DNA of 19,280 nt from CAYYAU01 sp964469765 [NCBI: uncultured Clostridia bacterium] (GCA_964469765.1 CAYYAU010000004.1:1-19280); one strand, 5' to 3'; numbered from the stretch's first letter, positions 1-7,228 are shown. A program made the numbers and translations. The notes: generated from the sequence alone by a model not told the origin.

Positions 1-121
1 AAATTTAATTTTTTTATTATTTAATTTAAAAAATAATTTATTAATCTAACAATTCTCCAAAAATATTTTTAATTTTTAATATTAACTATTTCTAAATAAA
101 AATTAATTATCCATAAAATCT

Positions 122-403
122 CTAATCAATTAATATTTTATTAGAAATAATTAATCCAACACCAATAGCAATCACTGCAAGTATAATAGTCTGAGTAAGC
201 ATTAAACGGTCTATATAAGAAAGTAAGGTAGAAAGTTTAGGGTTATTAATTAGATACTCAATTATGTTCCCTCTAACAATTGCCATACTAATAGCTAATG
301 TCAAAGCAGTTAAAACAACAGCAAAAAATACTATTAAGGTGTATTTAAATTGAATACCTCTTTTAATAATAATTGTTCTTCTCTTATAAGGTCTTTTTTT
401 CAT
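122..403 (-). CDS. Short two-helix membrane protein, likely truncated chemoreceptor/HAMP-type protein
   Basis: A 93-residue protein with a basic N-terminus (about residues 1-20, rich in K and R) and two hydrophobic helices, about residues 21-43 and 70-88, separated by a short extracytoplasmic loop. The layout and the end of helix 2 (ISNKI) resemble small 'methyl-accepting chemotaxis' proteins of uncultured bacteria. In those, as I recall them, helix 2 runs into a HAMP-like segment beginning (S)HKIAGP. Here a TAG stop comes five codons after the helix, so the HAMP part is missing. The start is secure: AAAGGAGGT lies 5 bases before the ATG. It follows ruvB by 25 bases and is probably its operon partner. 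Function unknown; it may be a degraded gene or a genuinely short membrane protein. Confidence 0.6.
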   Translation of the reverse strand: MKKRPYKRRTIIIKRGIQFKYTLIVFFAVVLTALTLAISMAIVRGNIIEYLINNPKLSTLLSYIDRLMLTQTIILAVIAIGVGLIISNKILID

Positions 404-428
404 GTCTACCTCCTTTTGGGAAAATGGT

Positions 429-1442
429 TTAAAAGAGTTCCTTTTGTTTTTTATACTTCTCTAACTTCAAATGTCTATATGCAAGAGCAGTTACTCTTCT
501 GCCTCGAGGTGTTCTTGCTAAAAATCCAGACTGAATTAAAAATGGTTCATACACATCAGTAATAGTATCATCGGCTTCATTTACAGCAATTGCTACCGTT
601 TCTAAACCAACAGGCCCGCCTGAAAATTTCTCAATAATTGTCTTTAAAATCTTTCTATCCATATTATCTAAGCCATACTCATCAACCTCTAACATCTTTA
701 AAGCTTCTTGTGCAACATTTTCTGTTACTATTCCTTTTGCTTTTACCTCAGCAAAATCTCTTACTCTTCTCAAAAGTCTATTCGCTACGCGGGGAGTACC
801 TCTACTCCTCTTTGCAATCTCTGCTGCACCTCTTTCTTCAATCTTTATATTTAGAATAGATGCTGACCTTAAAACAATCTGTTTTAATTCGGTAATTTCG
901 TAATAATTTATTCTATTTACAATACCAAACCTTTCTCTTAAAGGAGATGTAATGGCACCTGCCCGAGTAGTTGCTCCAATTAAAGTAAAAGGAACAATAT
1001 CTAACTTTACTGTTCGGGCATTTGGGCCCTGTCCAAGAATTATATCAAGTTTATGTTCCTCCATTACAGGGTATAACGCCTCTTCTACTGCGCGATTTAA
1101 TCTATGAATCTCATCAATAAAAAATACATCTCCTTCCTGTAAATCGGTAAGTATCGCTGCTAAATCTCCTACTTTCTCAAGAACAGGACCAGAAGTTGCT
1201 TTAATGTTAACATTAAACTCATGAGCAATTATATATGCTAATGTAGTTTTTCCTAAACCAGGAGGGCTGTAAAAAAGACAGTGGTCAAGGGATTCGTTTC
1301 TTTTTTTAGCTGCTTCCAAAAATATCTTTAACTTTTCTTTTAGGTTTTCTTGGCCTATAAACTCATCCAATGTTTTAGGCCTTAAAGTGATATCATACTT
1401 TCTATCTTCATCTTGAACCTTTGGAGTAGTAATTTTATTCAT
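429..1442 (-). CDS. ruvB: Holliday junction branch-migration helicase RuvB
   Basis: AAA+ motor that drives branch migration of Holliday junctions as a hexamer with RuvA. Its 337 residues match the usual length. Visible motifs are Walker A at 59-66 (SPPGLGKT), Walker B at 105-111 (DVFFIDE), sensor 1 at 155-162 (IGATTRAG), the arginine-finger region LRERFG at 168-173, and a C-terminal winged-helix domain ([10 protein letters not shown] ... [10 protein letters not shown]). The Walker A is unusual: the first glycine of GPPGLGKT is serine (codon AGC at 1266-1268). All other catalytic elements look intact, so I expect an active enzyme. The start lies 5 bases after the ruvA stop, in a yebC-ruvC-ruvA-ruvB operon. 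Confidence 0.97.
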   Translation of the reverse strand: MNKITTPKVQDEDRKYDITLRPKTLDEFIGQENLKEKLKIFLEAAKKRNESLDHCLFYSPPGLGKTTLAYIIAHEFNVNIKATSGPVLEKVGDLAAILTDLQEGDVFFIDEIHRLNRAVEEALYPVMEEHKLDIILGQGPNARTVKLDIVPFTLIGATTRAGAITSPLRERFGIVNRINYYEITELKQIVLRSASILNIKIEERGAAEIAKRSRGTPRVANRLLRRVRDFAEVKAKGIVTENVAQEALKMLEVDEYGLDNMDRKILKTIIEKFSGGPVGLETVAIAVNEADDTITDVYEPFLIQSGFLARTPRGRRVTALAYRHLKLEKYKKQKELF

Positions 1443-1447
1443 TAGTT

Positions 1448-2068
1448 TTAAACTCTCCTATTCACATTCTTGTTAACATATTTAAGACATAACTTGACAA
1501 TCTGTTCAGTTGTTGTATCTTTATTAATAGAGGTTCTTACCATATCTAAAAGTCGTTTAGCTTCGGATTCTTTATATCCTAAAGCAATAAGCGTTCTTAT
1601 AGCATCTGTGGCCTCTTGTGAAACAAACCTATATCTTCTTCTACCAAAATCTATACGAAGAATCTTATCTTTAAGAGCTGATACTAATTTCTCTGCTTTC
1701 TTATTTGTAAGTGAAAAAAGTGAGGTTAAACAAGCAATATCCTTTCTTAAAATTGCTTCTTTAAAATCAACAAATGCATTAGATATTTTTGAAAGAATCT
1801 CTAAAGCACCTTTTGTTCCAATTTGTGGAATTTCTCTTAAAAGAAGAAAAAGCTCTTTCTCATATGGTCTCAGAAATCCATAAAGCGTAATGGCATTACT
1901 ATACATACCCGCAGACTCCCAAATATAAAGTTTTGTTTGGTCTCCTTTATTAGGAAGACGTTCATAGGTACTGGTTGAAATATTTATTTCATACCCAACA
2001 CCACCTACACTAAGTATTACATATGAGGGAGTTTTCTCTTCAATTATTCCTTTCAAAAAATAAATCAT
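1448..2068 (-). CDS. ruvA: Holliday junction DNA-binding protein RuvA (divergent)
   Basis: Tetrameric Holliday-junction binder that loads RuvB. The 206-residue length is normal. The OB-fold N-terminus is clear ([10 protein letters not shown] at 21-30, TLYGF at 61-65), and the C-terminal RuvB-contact domain is present ([18 protein letters not shown]). Two DNA-contact elements depart from the family. The acidic-pin motif, REDA in E. coli just before LLYGF, reads YSNA at 56-59. The second helix-hairpin-helix, PGIGKKTAERL in E. coli, reads [11 protein letters not shown] at 118-128, losing its glycines. The first HhH keeps only part of its hairpin ([13 protein letters not shown]). Identity rests on both sequence and position between ruvC and ruvB. 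The ATG has only a weak GAG-type ribosome site. Confidence 0.93.
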   Translation of the reverse strand: MIYFLKGIIEEKTPSYVILSVGGVGYEINISTSTYERLPNKGDQTKLYIWESAGMYSNAITLYGFLRPYEKELFLLLREIPQIGTKGALEILSKISNAFVDFKEAILRKDIACLTSLFSLTNKKAEKLVSALKDKILRIDFGRRRYRFVSQEATDAIRTLIALGYKESEAKRLLDMVRTSINKDTTTEQIVKLCLKYVNKNVNRRV

Positions 2069-2106
2069 CTCATTTTTAATTTTTAACTTTTAATTTTTAA
2101 CTTTAC
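2069..2106. repeat. AT-rich simple repeat (TTTTTAA/CTTTTAA type)
   Basis: Just upstream of ruvA the sequence repeats TTTTTAA and ACTTTTAA units in an imperfect 7-8 base period. The same kind of sequence recurs upstream of cysE at 5159-5190 and more loosely around 60-80. It is low-complexity spacer DNA, with no function visible. Confidence 0.45.
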
Positions 2107-2134
2107 TTTCCTGCTCAATGTTATATCCGAGTCC

Positions 2135-2194
2135 TTTCCACACTATGGGGTAGACAAATCCTCCGTAAGTATGGCGGAGGCGGTATGTGTGAAA
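2135..2194. repeat. GC-richer hairpin repeat between ruvC and ruvA
   Basis: A GC-richer patch in AT-rich DNA. The inner stem is CCTCCG (2160-2165) with CGGAGG (2175-2180) around a 9-base loop. Outer arms TTTCCACAC (2135-2143) and GTGTGAAA (2187-2194) can also pair with one mismatch. On the minus strand it carries GGAGGATTTGTC followed by AGTGTGG, resembling GGAGGCTTTGCC ... TGTGTGG in the patch at 5386-5444. It has no T-tract and does not look like an intrinsic terminator. It is probably a dispersed repeat. Confidence 0.55.
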
Positions 2195-2204
2195 AAGAAA
2201 AATT

Positions 2205-2711
2205 TTATCCAATGTCTTTAGTATACAAATGACACAATGCAATTGCCAATGCATCTGCAATATCATCAGGAAAAGGAATCTTATCTAAATTAAGAAGAGC
2301 TTTTACTATTTTCTGAACCTGCTGTTTTGGAGCCCTTCCATAACCTGTCAACGCCTGTTTTACTCCTGTTGGAGAATACTGAGCAATATCCATGTGATAC
2401 TGGGAAGCAATAAGAATTGCTATACCTCTTGCTTCTCCTACATTTATTGCAGTCTTCACATTTTTGGCAAAGAATACCTGTTCTAAAGAAAGTATATTTG
2501 GTTTATACTTTAGCACTATCTTTTTCAAGTTATCATATATTGTGTGTAACCTTGAAGAATAAGATAAAGAAGTCTTTGTTCTAATAACGCCACAACCTAA
2601 AAGATGAGCATCTCCTTTATTCTTTTCAACAACACTCCAACCTGTAGTAGCAATACCAGGGTCAATACCTAAAACCACATTCTTCTTTTTAAAAGAGAGA
2701 CCTGTTTTCAT
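2205..2711 (-). CDS. ruvC: Crossover junction endodeoxyribonuclease RuvC
   Basis: Dimeric Mg-dependent nuclease that resolves Holliday junctions handed over by RuvAB. The 168-residue protein has the RNase H fold and all four acidic catalytic residues: D17 (GIDPG), E77 (LSLEQVFF), D150 and D153 (DDIADALA, matching the D-x-x-D pair of E. coli D138/D141). The family block VFFAKN ... VGEARG is conserved. The N-terminus carries about ten extra residues before the first strand, and a start nearer VLGIDPG cannot be excluded. The gene lies 12 bases after the yebC stop. Unlike RuvA beside it, RuvC looks fully conventional. Confidence 0.96.
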   Translation of the reverse strand: MKTGLSFKKKNVVLGIDPGIATTGWSVVEKNKGDAHLLGCGVIRTKTSLSYSSRLHTIYDNLKKIVLKYKPNILSLEQVFFAKNVKTAINVGEARGIAILIASQYHMDIAQYSPTGVKQALTGYGRAPKQQVQKIVKALLNLDKIPFPDDIADALAIALCHLYTKDIG

Positions 2712-2723
2712 TATTATATCTTT

Positions 2724-3482
2724 CTAAAATTCTTTCTCTATTTTATCCATAATCCCTGCAGGAATATCAAAATTAGCATAGACATTTGACACATCATCAT
2801 TATCTTCCAAATCATTCATAAGTTCTAACATCTGTTCCGCCTTTTTCCCTTCAAGCTTTATATAAGTCTGAGGTAACATCGTTATTTCCCTTGTGTATAT
2901 AGGCACATTGTTTTCCTCTAAGAATTTCTTAACCTCTTCGTATCTATCAACTGTTGTAATTATTTCAAACAGCTCCTCATCATCTGATTTAAGGTCCTCT
3001 GCGCCAGCTTTCAAAACTATCTCTAAAAGTTTCTCTTCACTAATCTTGCTCTTTTCAACTCCTATATAACCCTTTTTAGAAAACATCCACCCTACACAAC
3101 CAGTCTCTCCTAAATTACCTCCGTGTTTAGAAAATATCTTTCTTATCTCAGGAGTAGTTCTATTTTTGTTATCTGTAGTCGCTTCTATTAATATCGCAAC
3201 ACCACCTGGACCATATCCCTCATAAACCACCTCTTCATAGTTTATTCCAGGAATCTCTCCAGAACCTCTCATAATTGCTTTCTTTATGTTTTCCTGAGGC
3301 ATATTAACCGCTTTAGCATCATCAATTGCTTTTCTTAATGCAGGATTACCTTCAGGGTCTTTCCCACCATGTCTAACCGCAACAGTTATTGCTCGTATAA
3401 TCTTACTGAAAATCTTTCCTCTCTTCGCATCAACTGCAGCTTTTTTATGCTTTATGCCAGCCCATTTAGAATGTCCAGACAT
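2724..3482 (-). CDS. yebC: YebC/PmpR/TACO1-family protein
   Basis: A 252-residue member of the YebC family, annotated for years as a DNA-binding regulator. Members and mitochondrial TACO1 are now known to help ribosomes through difficult stretches such as polyproline. The signature N-terminus [27 protein letters not shown] is split here as MSGHSKW at 1-7 and [14 protein letters not shown] after it. It is followed by [11 protein letters not shown] and [13 protein letters not shown], all typical. Full length and unbroken. A strong AGGAGGT lies 3 bases before the ATG. It heads yebC-ruvC-ruvA-ruvB, a common gene order whose functional reason is unclear. Regulator versus translation factor cannot be decided from sequence alone. 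Confidence 0.95.
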   Translation of the reverse strand: MSGHSKWAGIKHKKAAVDAKRGKIFSKIIRAITVAVRHGGKDPEGNPALRKAIDDAKAVNMPQENIKKAIMRGSGEIPGINYEEVVYEGYGPGGVAILIEATTDNKNRTTPEIRKIFSKHGGNLGETGCVGWMFSKKGYIGVEKSKISEEKLLEIVLKAGAEDLKSDDEELFEIITTVDRYEEVKKFLEENNVPIYTREITMLPQTYIKLEGKKAEQMLELMNDLEDNDDVSNVYANFDIPAGIMDKIEKEF

Positions 3483-3540
3483 ACAACCTCCTATTTATCT
3501 TAGTAATGCAGCAACCTCAAAATTGTAGAGACATTATCTT

Positions 3541-3625
3541 TTTAAATCCCTTAATTCCACCTTTATAAAGGGAAAAATGAATTTCCTTACTTCTCTTTAT
3601 AAAAGAGAAAGAGGAGATGTGTTTT
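3541..3625. repeat. Tandem 34-bp palindromic repeat between the MOSC gene and yebC
   Basis: Two diverged copies of a unit centred on TATA cores 34 bases apart (3564-3567 and 3598-3601). The first core is a perfect palindrome CCTTTATAAAGG (3560-3571). The second is a hairpin TTCTCTTT/AAAGAGAA (3591-3598 and 3602-3609) with a 3-base loop. On the minus strand both read roughly CYCTTTATAAAGR..AATTAAGGGATTT. This resembles a CCCTTTATAAAGGG-type dispersed repeat found in other bacterial genomes. It is possibly a MITE-like remnant or a transcript hairpin. Confidence 0.6.
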
Positions 3626-3632
3626 TTGGATT

Positions 3633-4046
3633 TCAAAAAACAGCAATCTTTTCCAATGGAGTTATTCTTCCTCCTTTTATTACCTTTGTAAACACACCTA
3701 ATTTTGGCATTACACATCTTCCAAATTTTTTCTTAATCTCACATTCATCATAACATTCTTTACCGATTTGAGCTATTTCTAAAATACATTTTCCTATTTT
3801 TATTATATCTCCAATTCTTACAAAAGAAAAATCTACCCCATCAACTGTTATATTCTCAGCAAATAGCCCTGGTTGAAAAGGAAAACCTACCTGTTTAATA
3901 CTTAAAAGGCTAACCTCTCTTTTTGGAGTGTTTGAATGGACATCTCCAATTATTCCAAAGTTTTCTTTTAATACAATAAAGTCAACAGGTTCTTTTCTAA
4001 CTCCTTTTTGCTTGCTTATATTAACTGAAATTACCTTGCCTTTCAT
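3633..4046 (-). CDS. Small stand-alone MOSC-domain protein
   Basis: A 137-residue protein made almost wholly of a MOSC (molybdenum cofactor sulfurase C-terminal) domain. MOSC proteins use a conserved cysteine to carry sulfur or bind molybdenum cofactor. Visible features are the GIIGDVHSNTPKREVSLLS block (31-49), the FAENI motif at 62-66, and C98, C102 and C111 in IGKECYDECEI ... GRCVMP, followed by GVFTKVIKGG. This matches short bacterial MOSC proteins often fused to or near MoaC/MogA. No other molybdopterin gene is in the window. Its start overlaps the end of the RseC-like gene by 4 bases (ATGA), so translation is probably coupled. Substrate unknown. Confidence 0.85.
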   Translation of the reverse strand: MKGKVISVNISKQKGVRKEPVDFIVLKENFGIIGDVHSNTPKREVSLLSIKQVGFPFQPGLFAENITVDGVDFSFVRIGDIIKIGKCILEIAQIGKECYDECEIKKKFGRCVMPKLGVFTKVIKGGRITPLEKIAVF

Positions 4047-4432
4047 AATTTTTCAACTGTAATCTGAAAATTTCTCAATTTTTTCTTGTTAATTAAGGAG
4101 ATAATATATAAACTGAACAACATAAAACAGAATGAAAAAATAATACCTATTTTCTCATTGTAAAACAATGCCTTCCCAACTATGTAGCCTAAAACTAACG
4201 CAAATACTGGTATAATATAAACCAAGAAAGCTAAAGAAAGAAGTTTCTTACTAGAAAAAATCAGTTTGACTGTCTGTCCTTGTTTAAAATGCTCATTTGG
4301 AAGTTTTAGCTTAATTAGAGACTTATCTCCATTAATGCTACATAATCCGCATCTATTACAGGCAGGACCTTTTGGTATCTCTATTTCAGCAATTCCTTCA
4401 TAGATACTAACTATCCTTCCTTCTTCTTCCAT
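4043..4432 (-). CDS. RseC/MucC-type SoxR-reducing family membrane protein
   Basis: A 129-residue inner-membrane protein of the RseC/MucC family. Members help keep SoxR reduced in E. coli together with the Rsx/Rnf complex, or modulate sigma-E. It has a small N-terminal beta domain with a cysteine cluster C25-x2-C28-x2-C31 (CNRCGLC) that could hold a metal or Fe-S cluster. Two membrane helices follow (about 65-89 and 94-114), then a basic tail. Neither soxR, rsx/rnf nor rpoE is in the window, so its partner is unknown. Its start lies 22 bases inside the end of cysE and its end overlaps the MOSC gene by 4 bases, so the three genes are translated together. Confidence 0.82.
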   Translation of the reverse strand: MEEEGRIVSIYEGIAEIEIPKGPACNRCGLCSINGDKSLIKLKLPNEHFKQGQTVKLIFSSKKLLSLAFLVYIIPVFALVLGYIVGKALFYNEKIGIIFSFCFMLFSLYIISLINKKKLRNFQITVEKL

Positions 4433-5157
4433 TTCTCTTCAACCCTATCAAAGAAAAACTCTTTTTCTATCTCTTTTCTTTTTATATCAAAATAGTTGTC
4501 AATCTGAGCCTTAATACCCTTTAATGACTCCAACTGTTCAATTCTTCTGTTCAATTTATCGTATTCATTTAAAACAAATCTGATAGCCTCAGCAACAGGG
4601 TCAGGCAGTTTACTATGTTCTAAATCCTTAATCTTCTCCCTATCAAAACCAACCCCAATTCTTCCAGGCACACCAACAACTGTAGCTGAAGAAGGAACAT
4701 CCGTTAACACAACAGAGCCAGCACCAATTCTAGCATTATCTCCAATACTAATTGCTCCTAAAACAATTGCGCCTGCACCAACAATTACGTGGTTACCTAA
4801 TGTGGGGTGCCTTTTTATCTTCTTTAAACTTGTTCCACCCAAAACAACTCCTTGATAGATTAAACAGTCATCACCAATCTCAGTAGTTTCTCCTATAACA
4901 ACACCCATACCATGGTCAATAAATAACCGCTTTCCTATCTTTGCACCTGGATGAATCTCTATACCTGTTAACCATCTACTTGTATGAGAAATTAACCTTG
5001 CTAATACATAGCTTCTCTTCCTATAGAACCAATGTGCAATTCTGTGAATCCATATAGCATGAAGCCCTGGATAACAAAGAAAAACCTCAAATATATTCTT
5101 TGCAGCAGGGTCTCTCTGAAAGACTGTCTTAATATCTTCCTTAATTGTTTTAAACAT
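4411..5157 (-). CDS. cysE: Serine O-acetyltransferase CysE
   Basis: Transfers acetyl from acetyl-CoA to L-serine, the committed step to cysteine. The 248 residues begin with a helical N-terminal domain, then a left-handed beta-helix of hexapeptide repeats (about 65-165). The catalytic D81-H82 pair sits in [19 protein letters not shown]. The loop HPTLG (117-121) and the closing VVGVPGRI (160-167) are typical. A charged, probably coiled-coil extension (about 190-248) follows the beta-helix. It is longer than the tail of minimal CysE proteins and lacks an obvious match to the E. coli feedback/CysK-binding tail. The gene is first in an overlapping trio with the RseC-like and MOSC genes, and has its own promoter. 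Confidence 0.94.
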   Translation of the reverse strand: MFKTIKEDIKTVFQRDPAAKNIFEVFLCYPGLHAIWIHRIAHWFYRKRSYVLARLISHTSRWLTGIEIHPGAKIGKRLFIDHGMGVVIGETTEIGDDCLIYQGVVLGGTSLKKIKRHPTLGNHVIVGAGAIVLGAISIGDNARIGAGSVVLTDVPSSATVVGVPGRIGVGFDREKIKDLEHSKLPDPVAEAIRFVLNEYDKLNRRIEQLESLKGIKAQIDNYFDIKRKEIEKEFFFDRVEEKWKKKEG

Positions 5158-5158
5158 A

Positions 5159-5190
5159 ATTTAACTTTTAATATTTAACTTTTAATAATT
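5159..5190. repeat. AT-rich simple repeat upstream of cysE
   Basis: Imperfect tandem TTTAACTTTTAATA units, about 14 bases long, directly upstream of cysE in its predicted untranslated leader. It closely resembles the stretch upstream of ruvA at 2069-2106. Function not visible. Confidence 0.45.
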
Positions 5191-5208
5191 ATTAGTATAT
5201 CTATTTAT

Positions 5209-5238
5209 ACTATACCACATTCCTAAATATTATGTCAA
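5209..5238 (-). promoter_or_regulatory. Sigma-70-type promoter with extended -10 for cysE
   Basis: On the minus strand a perfect -35 TTGACA (5233-5238) is separated by 18 bases from -10 TATAGT (5209-5214). The bases directly upstream of the -10 read TGG, an extended -10 (TGn). The -10 lies about 50 bases before the cysE ATG, allowing a short leader. It is the best promoter match in the window and probably drives cysE, the RseC-like gene and the MOSC gene, perhaps reading on into yebC-ruvCAB. Confidence 0.65.
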
Positions 5239-5248
5239 ATATTTCTTT

Positions 5249-5266
5249 TTTATCCTGTTTATCCTG
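5249..5266. repeat. Tandem TTTATCCTG 9-mer
   Basis: Two exact consecutive copies of TTTATCCTG, followed by CAGATAA. This sits in the gap between the dehydrogenase gene and the cysE promoter. Short runs of this kind look like remnants of a dispersed non-coding repeat. Confidence 0.45.
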
Positions 5267-5356
5267 CAGATAAGTACTGTTGTACCTTTATCAGATGAGT
5301 AATAATTCATATTTTATATTTTGGATTAAGGATTTATCTTTTAGTCTTTGGAGGAA

Positions 5357-5444
5357 GTTTTTAATTTTTGGTTTTTGGTTTTTTTCGCCACACAGACTGG
5401 CAAAGCCTCCCCGCTATTTTTTTGGCGGAACCCTCTGGCTGAAA
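5357..5444. repeat. Repeat-like patch forming the dehydrogenase C-terminus
   Basis: Bases 5386-5444 are much richer in G and C than their surroundings. On the coding strand they contain GGTTCCGCC and GGAGGCTTTGCC followed by TGTGTGG, similar to the hairpin repeat at 2135-2194 (GGAGGATTTGTC ... AGTGTGG). They run into AAAAACC-type heptamer repeats at 5357-5385, where the dehydrogenase stop codon lies. The patch appears to have been captured into the reading frame. Confidence 0.55.
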
Positions 5445-6518
5445 TTTTTTATCTTTTAACTTATCTACATTCAAGATTGCAGATAGAAGCTCTCTTTTAC
5501 CTACTTTAAAAGGCATGTTTTTCATTGTCTCCTTAGGTTTTAATGAATAATCTATAACCTTCTCTAAAATGTTACGTTTATCATTTTCTACACCAATATC
5601 TCTCAGTGATGTAGGCAAATTAAGTTTAAGATAGAACCTTCTTAACTTGTTTATTTCTCTTATTTTCTTTTCAAGATATAACTGTACTAAAATAGAGAAT
5701 GCAACAACCTCACCGTGAAGGAATTTATGTGTCGGTAGGATTTGAGTGAACCCATTGTTTAAAGCATGAACACCACACGCACGGCAACCCTCTCCTCCAA
5801 TTCCTCCTACAACACCAGCAAGAAGAATATTTGTTCTAATGATTTCTTTCAATTCAAATGATAACCGTTTTTTATTTAAATCATCTATTGCTTTTAACCC
5901 ATAACTAAAGACATTATCGTAAATAACTCTTGATGTCTCATAAGCAACTGCTACATTATTTGTAAGGACCTTCCCAGAGGTATAAACAACTGTTTCGTAA
6001 TACTTTGCTAAAGCATCTGCCATTCCAGAGATAATAAGTCTTTGAGGTTCTCTTATTAAGATTGCAAAGTCCAGAATTAAAACTGCAGGACAGGTTTTTA
6101 GAAGGGTATATCCTCTTGATTTTCCATCAGCAGTATAAACTGCAGAAAGAGCAGTATACGCTGCACAGGTAGCTGCACTTGTTGGTAGAGTAACAACAGG
6201 TATATTTAAATAAAATCCCGCTAATTTTCCTGTATCAATTGCTTTACCGCCTCCTAATGCGACAACAAAATCTACATTATTTTCTTTTCCAAAATTATAA
6301 ATATTTGTTATCGTTTTATAGCAGCATTCTCCTTCAAAAGGAAAATGGAAAACCCTCTTATTCTTAAGAAGAGTCTTTGTTTCTGAATTAAACTTTGATA
6401 AGAGAAAATTTTCTGCAACTAAAAGCACATTTCTACCAAAGGAAATCTGTTCTCTACAATGAGAAAGGACACCTTCTCCCTCAATATAAATACTTGGAGA
6501 AATGTTGTAGTTTGTCAT
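5361..6518 (-). CDS. Iron-containing alcohol dehydrogenase family, GldA/EgsA-type
   Basis: A 385-residue NAD(P)-dependent polyol dehydrogenase of the glycerol dehydrogenase / glycerol-1-phosphate dehydrogenase family. The N-terminal nucleotide domain has GGGKAIDTGK (89-98) and PTSAATCAAYTALSAVYT. The C-terminal helical domain keeps the three metal ligands expected by alignment: D168 (GMADALAKYYE), H251 (CGVHALNNG) and H268 (LHGEVVAF). Substrate cannot be settled: glycerol, glycerol-1-phosphate or another polyol are all possible. The start overlaps the lepB stop by 4 bases. The last 25 or so residues (from about Q360) are encoded by a GC-richer repeat-like patch and then an AAAAACC-type simple repeat, so the tail is probably not ancestral. 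Confidence 0.85.
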   Translation of the reverse strand: MTNYNISPSIYIEGEGVLSHCREQISFGRNVLLVAENFLLSKFNSETKTLLKNKRVFHFPFEGECCYKTITNIYNFGKENNVDFVVALGGGKAIDTGKLAGFYLNIPVVTLPTSAATCAAYTALSAVYTADGKSRGYTLLKTCPAVLILDFAILIREPQRLIISGMADALAKYYETVVYTSGKVLTNNVAVAYETSRVIYDNVFSYGLKAIDDLNKKRLSFELKEIIRTNILLAGVVGGIGGEGCRACGVHALNNGFTQILPTHKFLHGEVVAFSILVQLYLEKKIREINKLRRFYLKLNLPTSLRDIGVENDKRNILEKVIDYSLKPKETMKNMPFKVGKRELLSAILNVDKLKDKKFQPEGSAKKIAGRLCQSVWRKKPKTKN

Positions 6519-7216
6519 TTTATTATTCTAATCCGTGATGGGGGCCAATAAATGAAGAGAGGTTTACCAACAATATACCTTTTAGCTAAAAATCCCCAGA
6601 ATCTACTATCATAACTCGCATCTCTATTATCACCTAACACAAAATAACAATTTTCTGGAACAACCTCAGGACCCCAATTATCTCTATACCTATACTCATC
6701 AGGAAGAGCTGGTTCATTAGGATATATTTGGTGGTCTTTAAAAATAACATAAGGTTCGTAGAGAGCCTTTCCATTTATATACACAACCTTATTTTTAATC
6801 TCAACAGTATCGCCTGGTAAACCAATACATCTTTTCACAAAATCCTTTTTCTTATCAAAAGGGAACTTAAATACAATAATCTCTTTCCTTTTCGGTTCTC
6901 TAATTGGAAGTATTACTTTATCAATAAAAGGAATGCGTGTTCCGAAGATAATTTTTGCTACAAAAAGATGGTCACCAACCTTAAGTGTGTTTTCCATAGA
7001 ACTAGAAGGAATCTTAAATGCCTGAATAATAAAATGCATAATAAGAAGCGCCATCACAACCGCAACAAAGATTGTATCAACCCAGTCTTTTACTTTAAGA
7101 AATATCCTCTTTTTTATTTTTTCTTTAGGCTCCTTAAAAACATACTTAAAAAGCAAAAACAGAATTCCAAATCCTATCCCTATATAAAACAACTTCGTAA
7201 TCATATTTTCTCCCAT
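6515..7216 (-). CDS. lepB: Signal peptidase I
   Basis: Membrane-bound Ser/Lys protease that cleaves signal peptides from exported proteins. The 233 residues start with two membrane helices (about 6-27 and 46-66) with a basic cytoplasmic loop between them. The catalytic serine is S73 in IPSSSMENTL (69-78) and the general-base lysine is K128 in VKRCIGLPGD (127-136). The family box GDNRDASYDSRFWG (195-208) is intact. GGAGG lies 4 bases before the first ATG. A second in-frame ATG at codon 5 also has a GGAG, so the start could be four codons shorter. It lies 12 bases after lepA and overlaps the dehydrogenase gene by 4 bases. The secreted proteins upstream in this window are plausible substrates. 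Confidence 0.95.
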   Translation of the reverse strand: MGENMITKLFYIGIGFGILFLLFKYVFKEPKEKIKKRIFLKVKDWVDTIFVAVVMALLIMHFIIQAFKIPSSSMENTLKVGDHLFVAKIIFGTRIPFIDKVILPIREPKRKEIIVFKFPFDKKKDFVKRCIGLPGDTVEIKNKVVYINGKALYEPYVIFKDHQIYPNEPALPDEYRYRDNWGPEVVPENCYFVLGDNRDASYDSRFWGFLAKRYIVGKPLFIYWPPSRIRIIK

Positions 7217-7228
7217 ATACCCTCCATT

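Noticed and set aside
1-121. Continuation of the truncated membrane protein in another frame
   Set aside because: All minus-strand frames hit stops quickly and no HAMP-like motif appears; the stretch is A/T-only spacer.
1470-1883. Plus-strand open frame of 137 codons
   Set aside because: It is antisense to ruvA, whose identity is clear. Composition is explained by the complementary coding strand.
2160-2180. Intrinsic terminator after ruvC (CCTCCG/CGGAGG hairpin)
   Set aside because: No T-tract follows on the minus strand, the loop is long, and it lies inside the ruvCAB operon; it is better explained as a dispersed repeat.
3517-3717. Minus-strand open frame of 66 codons spanning the end of the MOSC gene
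   Set aside because: It overlaps the MOSC gene in another frame and its second half is translated palindromic repeat, with no family resemblance.
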